DNA of 64,000 bases from Novosphingobium sp. RL4 (GTDB taxonomy: Bacteria; Pseudomonadota; Alphaproteobacteria; Sphingomonadales; Sphingomonadaceae). Where the stretch lies: the NCBI RefSeq assembly GCF_035658495.1, contig NZ_CP141944.1:2754001-2818000 (forward strand), given 5' to 3'. This document shows, piece by piece, positions 25,164-33,045 of this stretch (position 1 is its first letter; each line of letters opens with the position of its first letter). The notes beneath the pieces were generated by a model. That model was not told the origin of the DNA. It ran no database searches and worked only from the letters and a program-made list of their open reading frames with translations. The translations under genes and the position numbers were made by a program.

Positions 25164-26420
25164 ATGAGCAACAACGACAAGAGCGCCGCCAAGGCGGCAT
25201 TGGCCGGCATCCGCGTGATCGACATGAGCCGCGTCTTCGCCGCCCCCGTGGGCGCGCAGATCCTCGGAGACCTCGGCGCCGACGTCATCAAGATCGAGCG
25301 CCCCGGCGTGGGGGACGACGGGCGCGGCTACGGCTTCTCGTGGGTGCCCGGCAAGGACGGGATCGAGACCCGCCATTCCAGCTTCTTCACCGTGTCCAAC
25401 CGCAACAAGCGCTCCATCACGCTCAACCATTCCAAGCCGGAAGGTCAGGCCATCCTCAAGGAGCTGGTGAAGACGGCGGATGTGCTGATCGAGAATTACA
25501 AGGTGGGCGATCTGGCCCGCTTCGGCCTCGATTACGAGAGCCTGAAGGCCATCAACCCGCGCCTGATCTACTGCTCGGTGACCGGCTTCGGCCAGACCGG
25601 CCCGATGGCGGCGCGGCCCGGCTATGACGGGCTGTTCCAGGCCACCGGCGGCATGATGGCCGTCACCGGCCTTCCCGAAGGCCAGCCCGGCGGCGGCCCG
25701 CTCAAGACCGGACCCAGCCTCGTCGATTTCGTGACCGGCCACAACACCGCCCTCGCCATCCTCGGCGCGCTGCAATACCGCAACCGAACTGGCGAGGGCC
25801 AGTTCATCGACATCGCCCTGCTCGACAGTTCGGTGGCGATGGTCAGCCACATCATGCAGGATTACCTCATCAGCGGGCAGGCCCCTCCCCGCCTCGGCAA
25901 CGGCGGCAACGGCGGCGGCCCGGCAGACCTGATGCGCTGCGCCGACGGCATCATCTACCTCACCGCCGGCACCGACGAGCACTATCGCCGCCTGACCGTG
26001 TTGATGGAGCAGCCCGAACTGTTCACCGACCCGCGCTTCGACAGCAACCTGAAGCGCGGCAAGACCAACCGCGCCGAACTGATGGACCTCATCAACGCCT
26101 GGAGCGCGGGCTTCACCGTCACCCGGATGCAGGACATGCTCGACGGCGTCGGCATCCCCGCCGCGCGCTACAACGAACTGGCGGACGTGTGGGAGGATGA
26201 GCAGGTCAAGCACCGGAACTTGCGCGCCGCCACGCCGCACGCCTGGGCCGAAAGCGGTTCGGTGGACCTCATCGCCAGCCCGCTCGCCCAGATGTCAGCC
26301 AGCCCGGCAACCATCCGCATGGCCCCGCCCATGCTGGGCGAACATACCGCCGAAGTGCTGGCGGAGATCGGTATCGATGAAGCAAGGATGGCGGAATTGC
26401 GGGAAGTGGGCGCGATCTGA
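25164..26420 (+). CDS. CaiB/BaiF family (class III) CoA-transferase
   Basis: The 418-residue protein starts MSNNDKSAAKAALAGIRVID and is closest in pattern to formyl-CoA/succinyl-CoA-mesaconate type transferases. Motifs seen are ILGDLGADVIKIERPGVGDDGRG, LNHSKPEGQAILKELV, GFGQTGPMAARPGYDGLFQATGG, the catalytic Asp in LVDFVTGH, and RTGEGQFIDIALLDSS. It is better conserved than the tandem pair at 15116-17471 and is transcribed alone. It is the third class III CoA-transferase in this cluster and the last gene before the compositionally different island. Confidence 0.93.
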   Translation: MSNNDKSAAKAALAGIRVIDMSRVFAAPVGAQILGDLGADVIKIERPGVGDDGRGYGFSWVPGKDGIETRHSSFFTVSNRNKRSITLNHSKPEGQAILKELVKTADVLIENYKVGDLARFGLDYESLKAINPRLIYCSVTGFGQTGPMAARPGYDGLFQATGGMMAVTGLPEGQPGGGPLKTGPSLVDFVTGHNTALAILGALQYRNRTGEGQFIDIALLDSSVAMVSHIMQDYLISGQAPPRLGNGGNGGGPADLMRCADGIIYLTAGTDEHYRRLTVLMEQPELFTDPRFDSNLKRGKTNRAELMDLINAWSAGFTVTRMQDMLDGVGIPAARYNELADVWEDEQVKHRNLRAATPHAWAESGSVDLIASPLAQMSASPATIRMAPPMLGEHTAEVLAEIGIDEARMAELREVGAI

Positions 26421-27021
26421 GGGCTTGCTGGGTAGACGCCTGCCCAACGCTCAAACTCCGTCGCCCAGGCTGGAACCCGCAGCCTTTTACCGCGCCGCGT
26501 CCGTCGGAATAGCGGAATCCCCGCCGGCGCAAGGATGACGAAGATGGTTGTTGCGAAGGCAAGGTGCCGTCGCGCAGTTCCTCATCCTGAACTTGTTTCG
26601 GGATCCATCCCACCGAAAGCTTCGCCGCCAAATCGCCCAAACCGAGGGCAAGTTTCCATGCCCAACAACAAGCATGGGTATAGACATGGATCCTGACAAA
26701 AGTTCAGGATGACAACGTGGAGGCCGGTTGCGAAAAAGGCGTCTCACCGGCTCACATCGGCAGATAGCTGCCCATCGCCTTCGGTATAGCGCATCGCCGA
26801 CAAAGGAGATTTCCTGCCATTCCGGACACGCCCCATGCCGGATATACAAACTCTCATCTCCGCGTCAGTCGAGCACCATTCGGCTAACCCAAATTCTACA
26901 TATGATCTTTATTCGATCGTCTTTGACGAGTGCAGTTATGTGTGGGGGAATGGAACAAACCGAATTGGAGCATGGAACCATTGCTGTTAGCTAGAGTCGG
27001 AATCAATATCATCATGGGGTA
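26421..27021. other. 600-bp intergenic stretch with repeats, no convincing gene
   Basis: No reading frame here looks coding. The left part carries repeat-like sequence around 26500-26540 (GGAATCCCCGCCGGCGCAAG), the MITE-like inverted repeat at 26582-26712, and an AT-rich part from about 26860 that probably holds the promoter of the orphan gene at 27022. It marks the left border of a region whose base use differs from the catabolic cluster. Confidence 0.5.
26582..26712. repeat. 131-bp element with 27-bp imperfect terminal inverted repeats
   Basis: The arms lie at 26582-26608 and 26686-26712 and match at 24 of 27 positions. The left arm begins TCATCCTGAACTTG and ends GGATCCAT. No gene lies between the arms. 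From memory this is an intergenic repeat type common in sphingomonad genomes, but copy number has not been checked. It is small enough to be a non-autonomous MITE-like element or a transcribed long hairpin. Confidence 0.65.
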
Positions 27022-27930
27022 ATGGCAATGCTGGTGTGTTGGGGGCGTCGATCGAAACTGGTCAAGGCGTTGGGGCTCTTTGCGCTTTTGACGACCCTAA
27101 CGGCAGGGCGATTGCCGCTGCAATCTGCACGATCCGTGCTCGTGCCAATGGAAACCAATTCCCCGGTTGGTACGCCATTTAAGATCAAGGTAGGGGAATC
27201 TATCGCTTCTAGCCGGTTTATGCGTTGGAATTTGGGCCGCCTTGATCGTAAAATAACCGTCTCGATCGATAGGTTCGTCCAAGACGTTGGTACAGATCTC
27301 GATTTGGAAGGATTTGCTGCCACGGGGGCCTCCGCGAAGCGAACTGGGCTTAATAGCGACCACTATTATTGTTCTGCGGAGATCAAGGCCCACAACGATC
27401 TGTCATACCAGCTGGTCGCTAGCGTCTTCTCAAATGTGGAACAGTATGTGCGTTTCTGCTTTGCTGACGAGAACGCCGACGGACTGCTCGACCATGTTTT
27501 TCTTGGGGGGGCGAAGTCCAAGGAATTGCAAGCCGCTCGCGAGATCGAGCCAGTGCCGTTCCATACGCTGGAACTCACTCCAGACGCAGAAGGGAAGCAA
27601 TTCCATCTCACGCTTAAGCGGATCGAGGCTGACCGCAACAATCTCCTGATCTATCTACGCCCTATGCGCGACGGAAAGGAAACGTCGTGGGGTAAGTTTA
27701 GTTTATGGGATGTCAGGACCGGCGCCGAGAGCCCCTTCAAAGATAAACTGAACGTCGCATATGGAACAGGTAAGCCTATTCCACTGCTTAATGTTGCGGG
27801 ATACGACCTGGCCGTGATGAGCGTCGACCCCGAAGCCGGGGAGGTGACCTTCATGCTGAACAGAATTAGCGAACCAATGTACTATCAAAGCACTCAGCCT
27901 GAATTTAATATGATTTTTATTTATATCTAA
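27022..27930 (+). CDS. predicted secreted protein of unknown function
   Basis: The 302-residue frame begins MAMLVCWGRRSKLVKALGLF with a basic n-region and a hydrophobic core, so a signal peptide with cleavage near residue 28 is likely; Met3 (27028) is an alternative start. The mature part is mixed alpha/beta with two Cys (YYCSAE, VRFCFAD) and a DENADGLLDHVF stretch that resembles a Ca-binding loop. It ends in the hydrophobic FNMIFIYI. Codon and base use are more AT-rich than in flanking genes, suggesting recent acquisition. No family was recognised and no operon partner exists on the same strand. Confidence 0.65.
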   Translation: MAMLVCWGRRSKLVKALGLFALLTTLTAGRLPLQSARSVLVPMETNSPVGTPFKIKVGESIASSRFMRWNLGRLDRKITVSIDRFVQDVGTDLDLEGFAATGASAKRTGLNSDHYYCSAEIKAHNDLSYQLVASVFSNVEQYVRFCFADENADGLLDHVFLGGAKSKELQAAREIEPVPFHTLELTPDAEGKQFHLTLKRIEADRNNLLIYLRPMRDGKETSWGKFSLWDVRTGAESPFKDKLNVAYGTGKPIPLLNVAGYDLAVMSVDPEAGEVTFMLNRISEPMYYQSTQPEFNMIFIYI

Positions 27931-28176
27931 TTTTCCGAGGATTGATCATCCAATTGGGTTTTGGCTCCAGACGATTTTCACCGCAGTTCTGGCATTTGGC
28001 GGAGCTGGCAGCAATTTTCGGTGATCGTTGGAAGGTCGGAAGCTAACGTCCACTCACCACCCCTCATCGCCGCTAAAGCCGCGGATTTGGACTGCCTGAA
28101 AACGGTCGGGCGGCTTTACCTCGCCAAACGATGCGATCGGCGCCCCGGAAAGGCGATGAAGGGTGGTAAGCTGCCG

Positions 28177-28668
28177 CTACGCGCCGTCTCGGTCCAAACG
28201 GATTGCCTCTTCCAAAAAACGTTGCGGTTCTCGAACAAACTTCATGGCCCGCGATTGCATGATCGTTCTGACGACAGCTTCCCGGTTCGGCAGAAGGATC
28301 GCCCCATCCCTCGTGGCAAGGATGCAATCGAAATGGCGCGCGAGTCCGCAGATACCACCGACTAAATGTAATGAGAGGTCTGCCACATTAAGGCGGAACT
28401 GAATGTCCTCAATGACCTGCCCATCGAAGAAGACCTGAATGTCATCGGTCTTCTCATCGCCCCAAATTCGTAGGCTGGCGGACCAAGAATTTTTCTCGGG
28501 TAGTAGTGTGCCAAGCCTGGCAAACAGCACATCGGCATCGGTGCTTGAGAAACCCAGACGAATTTCATCGAGTTGCTCGCGCCTCATCCGTGCAGCAGTG
28601 GCTCCAGCGATACGGGCCGATGATGCTGGAACGAAGTCAAGAACGAATTGCCAAACCGCCATCGTCAT
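28177..28668 (-). CDS. small cytosolic protein of unknown function
   Basis: The 163-residue frame is placed to start at 28668 (MTMAVWQFVLDFVPASSARI), which avoids reading back into the adjacent insertion sequence. It has no signal peptide or membrane segment and is rich in acidic and aromatic residues (LLPEKNSWSASLRIWGDEKTD). Its alternating hydrophobic pattern resembles small immunity-like proteins, but no family is recognised. Only about 33 bp separate its start from the terminal repeat of the IS30 element, so its own promoter, or an upstream co-operonic gene, may have been removed by the insertion. Base use is lower in GC than in neighbours. Confidence 0.6.
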   Translation of the reverse strand: MTMAVWQFVLDFVPASSARIAGATAARMRREQLDEIRLGFSSTDADVLFARLGTLLPEKNSWSASLRIWGDEKTDDIQVFFDGQVIEDIQFRLNVADLSLHLVGGICGLARHFDCILATRDGAILLPNREAVVRTIMQSRAMKFVREPQRFLEEAIRLDRDGA

Positions 28669-28701
28669 ATCGTAGCGCGTGATCGAACGTCCGCAATGGG
28701 T

Positions 28702-28728
28702 GGTGGGTTCAACGGGTGGCGGCAACAC
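28702..28728. repeat. IS30 element terminal inverted repeat, left
   Basis: This 27-bp repeat matches the complement of 29901-29927 with one C/T difference. It contains the transposase stop codon (28709-28711 on the minus strand). Confidence 0.9.
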
Positions 28729-29869
28729 AGGCTTGAAAGCGCTCTGCGGGTGTTTGGTATTCGAGCGTTTTCCTTGGCCGTTCGTTGAGTTGCCGGGCAA
28801 CGGCACTCAGTTTGGCCTGGCTGTATAGCGATAGATCGGTTCCTCTGGGAAAGTATTGTCGTAGCAGACGATTGGTGTTTTCGTTGGAGCCGCGCTGCCA
28901 AGGCGATTGCGGATCGCAGAAATAGACTTCGACATCGGTAGCCAGTGAGAGGCGCGGATGATCGGCCAGTTCCTTGCCGCGATCCCAGGTGAGCGACTTG
29001 TAGAGTTCGCGCGGTAGGCGCTGCGTCTGCCTGATCAGCGCCGACACCACGCTCCTTGTTTCCTTGTTGGCGACCTTGACCAGCATCACGTAGCGCGAAT
29101 GCCGTTCGACCAGCGTCGCGATGTAGCTGTTCTTTGTGCCTCCGATCAGATCGCCTTCCCAGTGGCCGGGAATGGCGCGGTCCTCGACCGACGCGGGACG
29201 CTCGCTGATCGACACGGCATCCTTGATCTGTCCCAGCCCGTTGCGCTTGAGGCTGGCGTGCCGCGACCTGCGGATGGTGCGCCGGGCGCGCAGATGCTCC
29301 AGCAATTCCTTCTTAAGAACTCCCCGCGCCTGTATGTACAGGCTTCTGTAGATAGTCTCGTGCGACACTTGCCTATGCGGCTCCTCGGGAAAGCTGCGCC
29401 TGAGCCACCCCGCAATCTGCTCTGGTGACCATTTGCGGCACAGCTTGGCCGATACTGCCCGGGCCAATGGCGGCGAGCAAGCCAACTTGCAGGGCTTGGG
29501 CCGCAAGGCTCGGTCCCAGGCCGCCTGATCGGACACGGTCGCCCGATACCGTGCAAGGCCGCCGTTACGCCTGACTTCGCGACTGATCGTCGAAGGCGCG
29601 CGGCCCAGTCGCCGTGCTATCGCACGCAAGGGTTCACTGACGCTCAGGCCCCGCGATATCTCCTCCCGTTCGGCAAGGCTCAGCGCAAGGCGGCCACGCT
29701 TGCGATCGGCGGGCCTGATACCGCCGGTCGGCGAAATCACCGAAAATACCGACGATGACTCTCGATCAAACCTTCGCCCGATCGAACTCATCGATTCCCC
29801 GCGCTGCCAACGATCCCATATCTCCGCTCGCTGGCTGGCCGTGTAATATATCCGACGACGCTGCTTCAT
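28709..29869 (-). CDS. IS30-family transposase
   Basis: The 386-residue protein has an N-terminal helix-turn-helix (TASQRAEIWDRWQRGESMSSIGRRF), a second HTH (LRAIARRLGRAPSTISREVRRNGG) and a DDE catalytic core. The acidic residues are Asp in GHWEGDLI, Asp in TWDRGKEL and Glu in NENTNRLLRQYFP. These match the IS30 family, which cuts and pastes through a circular intermediate. Length is normal and no frameshift or internal stop is seen. The gene occupies nearly the whole element between the two terminal repeats. Confidence 0.97.
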   Translation of the reverse strand: MKQRRRIYYTASQRAEIWDRWQRGESMSSIGRRFDRESSSVFSVISPTGGIRPADRKRGRLALSLAEREEISRGLSVSEPLRAIARRLGRAPSTISREVRRNGGLARYRATVSDQAAWDRALRPKPCKLACSPPLARAVSAKLCRKWSPEQIAGWLRRSFPEEPHRQVSHETIYRSLYIQARGVLKKELLEHLRARRTIRRSRHASLKRNGLGQIKDAVSISERPASVEDRAIPGHWEGDLIGGTKNSYIATLVERHSRYVMLVKVANKETRSVVSALIRQTQRLPRELYKSLTWDRGKELADHPRLSLATDVEVYFCDPQSPWQRGSNENTNRLLRQYFPRGTDLSLYSQAKLSAVARQLNERPRKTLEYQTPAERFQACVAATR

Positions 29870-29900
29870 CGCGACACTCCATCTTCCTCAAAAGATTAAA

Positions 29901-29927
29901 GTGTTGCCACCACCCGTTGAACCCACC
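29901..29927. repeat. IS30 element terminal inverted repeat, right
   Basis: This repeat starts GTGTTGCCACCACCCGTTGA and pairs with 28702-28728. It lies 31 bp upstream of the transposase start codon, where the transposase promoter would also be expected. Confidence 0.9.
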
Positions 29928-29985
29928 GGCGTAAGCCGCCATCCCAGCGCAAGCTGAAACAACGGCCAATAAACGGTGCCCGCGT

Positions 29986-30777
29986 TCAGCGCCCCTTGAA
30001 CACCGGTCTGCGCTTTTCGGCAAAGGCCGTGACGCCCTCCACGAAATCCTGCGTGCGGGAGGCGTCGCGCTGGCCGAGGCGTTCGTTGGTGAGGGCCTGT
30101 TCCAGCGTGCAGTCGGTCGCCGCCCAAGCGACCTGCTTGATCCGGCGCAGCGACCACGGACCTTGCGCCAGTTCGCCCGCCAGCGCGAGGGCAGCGGCAT
30201 CGAGGTCTTCGTCAGGCACCACGCGGTTGACGAGGCCCCATTCCAGCGCCCTGGCGGCAGGGAGACGCTCGCCCAGCAGCATCATTTCCATGGCGCGCAC
30301 GCGGCCCACCGCGCGGGTCAGCAGCCACGAGGAACCGCCATCGGGCACAAGGCCGACGTGGCGGAAGGCCTGAAGGAAGAAGCCGCTTTCGGCGCAGAGG
30401 ATCAGGTCGCCCGCCATGGCGAGGCCCGCGCCCACGCCCGCTGCCGCGCCGCGAACGGCGGTGACGACCGGTTGCTCCATGTTGCGCATGGCGATGATGA
30501 CCGGATTGAAGTGACGATCCAGCAGAGTGCCCACGTCGCGGCGCGGATCGGCCAGCATGTCGGACGCATCGCCGAGATTCGCGCCCGAGCAGAACGCCTT
30601 GCCCTCGCCCGTCAGCACCACAGCCCGTGCCTCGAACGAGGCGCGGGTCATGGCGTCGAACAATTCCTCGCCCATCTGCGCGGAGCCGGCATTGCGGGTG
30701 GCGGGATCGTTCATCGAAACCCGCGCGACACCGTTTTCGAGGCTGTAGAGGACTTTCTCGTAGGTCATTTCAGGCAT
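29986..30777 (-). CDS. enoyl-CoA hydratase/isomerase family protein
   Basis: The 263-residue crotonase-fold protein has the CoA/oxyanion segment GKAFCSGANLGDA, the second oxyanion motif RGAAAGVGAGLAMAGDLILC and the active-site stretch FRHVGLVPDGGSSWLLTR. In the last motif Asp stands where classical hydratases have the second catalytic Glu, as in PaaG/isomerase-like members. So double-bond isomerisation or another crotonase reaction is as likely as hydration. It is 21 bp downstream of the nitronate monooxygenase-like gene on the same strand. It probably extends the acyl-CoA catabolic theme of the region left of the island. Confidence 0.9.
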   Translation of the reverse strand: MPEMTYEKVLYSLENGVARVSMNDPATRNAGSAQMGEELFDAMTRASFEARAVVLTGEGKAFCSGANLGDASDMLADPRRDVGTLLDRHFNPVIIAMRNMEQPVVTAVRGAAAGVGAGLAMAGDLILCAESGFFLQAFRHVGLVPDGGSSWLLTRAVGRVRAMEMMLLGERLPAARALEWGLVNRVVPDEDLDAAALALAGELAQGPWSLRRIKQVAWAATDCTLEQALTNERLGQRDASRTQDFVEGVTAFAEKRRPVFKGR

Positions 30778-30798
30778 CGCTCCGTAATCCGTACCGGC

Positions 30799-31779
30799 TC
30801 AGGCCAGCATCTTTCCGAGACGGCCATTCACGATTTCCTCGGCCTCGGCAACGATCCTGTCGATCAGTTGCTTGCAGGTGGGAACATCGTGGATCAGGCC
30901 CTGCACCATTCCGGCCCAGAAGATGCCCTTCGTGAGATCGCCGCTCTGGAGCAGTTCGCGCCCGACGGCGCCTGCCACGAGGTGGCGGATATCGTCGAAG
31001 ACCGCATCGGGCCGCGCCGAAATCTCGACGACCTCGTCGGATACGTCGTTCTTGCCGACGCGCGCGGTGTTCTTGAACTTGCGGAAGATGAGGTTGGTGC
31101 CCCGCTCGTCGTTCTCGACGTACTTGGCCTTCACGTTGTCATGGATCGGCGCTTCCCGCGTGGCGCAGAAGCGGGTGCCCATGTTGATGCCCTCCGCCCC
31201 CAGTGCCAGCGCCGCGACGAGACCGCGCCCATCGCCGAAACCGCCGCTGGCCAGCATCGGGATCTTCACCTTGTCCGCCGCCGAGGGGATCAGGATCAGG
31301 CCGGGAATGTCATCCTCGCCCGGATGGCCGGCGCATTCGAAACCATCGATCGAGATGATGTCGCAGCCGTGCTTCTCGGCCGAAAGCGCGTGGCGCACGG
31401 CGGTGCACTTGTGAAGCACGGTGATCCCGTGCGGCTTCACCATCTCCCAGATTTCGCGAACCTGCTGCGTGCCGGCGGTCTCGATGATCTTCACGCCGCC
31501 GTCGATCGCGGCCTGGGCATAGGCCTTGTAATCGGGCGGAAGGATGGTCGGGAACACGGTGATGTTCACGGCGAACGGCTTGTCGGTCATCGACCGGCAA
31601 CGCTCGATCTCCTCGCGCAGCGCATGCGGGCTGGGCTGGGTGAGCGCGGTCAGCGTGCCGAGGCCGCCTGCATTGGACACGGCGCTGGCAAGTTCGGCCA
31701 GACCCACCCCCTGCATGCCGCCCTGCACGATCGGATGCTCGATACCGAGCATCTCGGTGACGCGGGTCTTGAACGCCAT
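30799..31779 (-). CDS. nitronate monooxygenase-like NAD(P)H-dependent flavin oxidoreductase
   Basis: The 326-residue TIM-barrel protein starts MAFKTRVTEMLGIEHPIVQG and has the FMN-binding segments GGMQGVGLAELASAVSNAGG, GFECAGHPGEDDI and LASGGFGDGRGLVAALALGAEGINMGTRFCAT, typical of the 2-nitropropane dioxygenase-like family. Start 31779 is used because the frame upstream is non-coding in character. Members oxidise nitronates or act as enoyl reductases or alkene-forming flavin enzymes. It precedes an enoyl-CoA hydratase-like gene on the same strand, so a role in acyl-CoA metabolism (for example a double-bond reduction) is as plausible as nitronate detoxification. Confidence 0.88.
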   Translation of the reverse strand: MAFKTRVTEMLGIEHPIVQGGMQGVGLAELASAVSNAGGLGTLTALTQPSPHALREEIERCRSMTDKPFAVNITVFPTILPPDYKAYAQAAIDGGVKIIETAGTQQVREIWEMVKPHGITVLHKCTAVRHALSAEKHGCDIISIDGFECAGHPGEDDIPGLILIPSAADKVKIPMLASGGFGDGRGLVAALALGAEGINMGTRFCATREAPIHDNVKAKYVENDERGTNLIFRKFKNTARVGKNDVSDEVVEISARPDAVFDDIRHLVAGAVGRELLQSGDLTKGIFWAGMVQGLIHDVPTCKQLIDRIVAEAEEIVNGRLGKMLA

Positions 31780-31961
31780 TGCCTGTGAACTCCCAAAAAG
31801 CCTCTTTCCGGCGGTCCTAGGGGGGATTGCCGCGCTTGGGGACACCCAAGGCGCAAAGGACGAAGCAATTCGCGCGGGCGATGCAGGGCGCGTTCCGGAT
31901 ATTGAAAGCCGGCATCTGATACCCAGATCCCGCATTCCACGATTTCAGGGAGTTTGACGAA

Positions 31962-32855
31962 GTGAACGGTTTCAAGACGGCCATGCTGCTGGCGGCGCTC
32001 ACGGCGCTGTTCATGGGGCTGGGCTATATCTTCGGCGGCAGCGGCGGCGCGGCGATCGCGCTGGTCGTGGCGGCGGGGATGAACCTGTTCACCTTCTGGA
32101 ACGCCGACAGCATCGTGCTCAGGATGCACAACGCGCGCGAAGTGGACGAACGCACCGCGCCGGAGTTCTACAATCTCGTCGCCGGGCTGGCCCGCCGCGC
32201 GCAGTTGCCGATGCCGCGCGTCTATCTGGTCGAGAGCCCCAACCCGAACGCCTTCGCCACCGGCCGCAATCCCCGAAACGCCGCCGTAGCCGCGACGACC
32301 GGCCTGCTCGACATGCTGGACCGCGAGGAAGTGGCCGCGGTCATGGCTCACGAGCTTGGCCATGTGAAGAACCGCGACACCCTCATCATGACCATGGTGG
32401 CGACGATTGCCGGCGCCATCTCGATGATCGCCAACTTCGGCCTGTTCTTCGGCGGCCACCTTGGTGGAGGCAGCGGCGAGAATCGGCCCAATCCGCTCGC
32501 CGCCATGGCAGCGGTGTTCATGGCGCCTTTCGCGGCGATGATCGTGCAGATGGCGATCAGCCGCACCCGCGAATTCGGAGCGGACAAGGCCGGCGCCGAA
32601 ATCAGCGGCAACCCGCGCGCCCTCGCCTCGGCGCTGGCCAGGATCGCAGGCCCTGCACAAGCCGTCCCGAACGCCGCGTCCGAGCGCAACCCGGCAGCCG
32701 CCCAGCTCTACATCGTGCCGACTTCGGTATCGGACCTGTTCTCGACCCACCCGGCAACCGAGAAGCGCATCGCCGCGCTCATGGCGATGGAGAACCGCGG
32801 CATGGCTCAACCGTCACGGCGCTCCGCCTCTGCGCTCGATCCGAACCGGAGCTAG
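31962..32855 (+). CDS. htpX: membrane protease HtpX
   Basis: The 297-residue M48 metalloprotease has two N-terminal membrane helices (about residues 7-23 and 28-46), the zinc motif H130-ELGH-134, two more hydrophobic segments (about 145-160 and 185-200) and the third ligand Glu in [12 protein letters not shown]. It degrades misfolded membrane proteins in the inner membrane. The start is GTG 31962 ([20 protein letters not shown]). It is not related to the catabolic genes on either side. The C-terminal tail after the conserved [15 protein letters not shown] is short and basic/Ser-rich. Confidence 0.95.
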   Translation: MNGFKTAMLLAALTALFMGLGYIFGGSGGAAIALVVAAGMNLFTFWNADSIVLRMHNAREVDERTAPEFYNLVAGLARRAQLPMPRVYLVESPNPNAFATGRNPRNAAVAATTGLLDMLDREEVAAVMAHELGHVKNRDTLIMTMVATIAGAISMIANFGLFFGGHLGGGSGENRPNPLAAMAAVFMAPFAAMIVQMAISRTREFGADKAGAEISGNPRALASALARIAGPAQAVPNAASERNPAAAQLYIVPTSVSDLFSTHPATEKRIAALMAMENRGMAQPSRRSASALDPNRS

Positions 32856-33003
32856 CGCAAGAGGCCAGCGAAACCGGGGCAGGCGCCGCCAGCAAGGAGC
32901 GCCCGCCCCTTCCTCCCGACCGCCCCCGATCCCTCGTTTCAAAAAGCGCGTCCACGATGCTCGGGACGCGCCCGGCCATTGCCTGCCTCGCCCACGGTTG
33001 TAC

Positions 33004-33020
33004 ATTCGTTCAACACGAAT
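33004..33020. promoter_or_regulatory. palindrome upstream of the Rieske oxygenase gene
   Basis: A perfect 6-bp inverted repeat, ATTCGT-(5 nt)-ACGAAT, lies at 33004-33009 and 33015-33020, 25 bp before the chosen GTG start at 33046. It is suited to binding of a dimeric regulator. It overlaps an alternative ATG at 33019, which argues for the downstream start. Confidence 0.4.
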
Positions 33021-33045
33021 GAAGAACCATCTGAGAGGTGTCGGA

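Larger units (their letters stand above)
28702..29927 (-). mobile_element. complete IS30-family insertion sequence, 1226 bp
   Basis: A single transposase gene is bounded by terminal inverted repeats at 28702-28728 and 29901-29927, which match at 26 of 27 positions (GGTGGGTTCAACGGGTGG at the outer part). The transposase stop codon lies within the left repeat. The bases just outside are GGT on the left and GGC on the right, so a target-site duplication is not clear. The element looks intact and potentially active. It sits 33 bp upstream of the orphan gene at 28177-28668. Confidence 0.92.

Noticed and set aside
27961..28365. Plus-strand frame of 134 codons in the AT-rich island
   Set aside because: It overlaps the better minus-strand frame at 28177-28668 and has no ribosome site or domain.
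32941..32971. Hairpin with a T-tract on the minus strand, resembling an intrinsic terminator
   Set aside because: The stem GCGCGTCC/GGACGCGC is real, but no leftward gene or promoter feeds it, and it gives no T-tract for htpX, which runs rightward.
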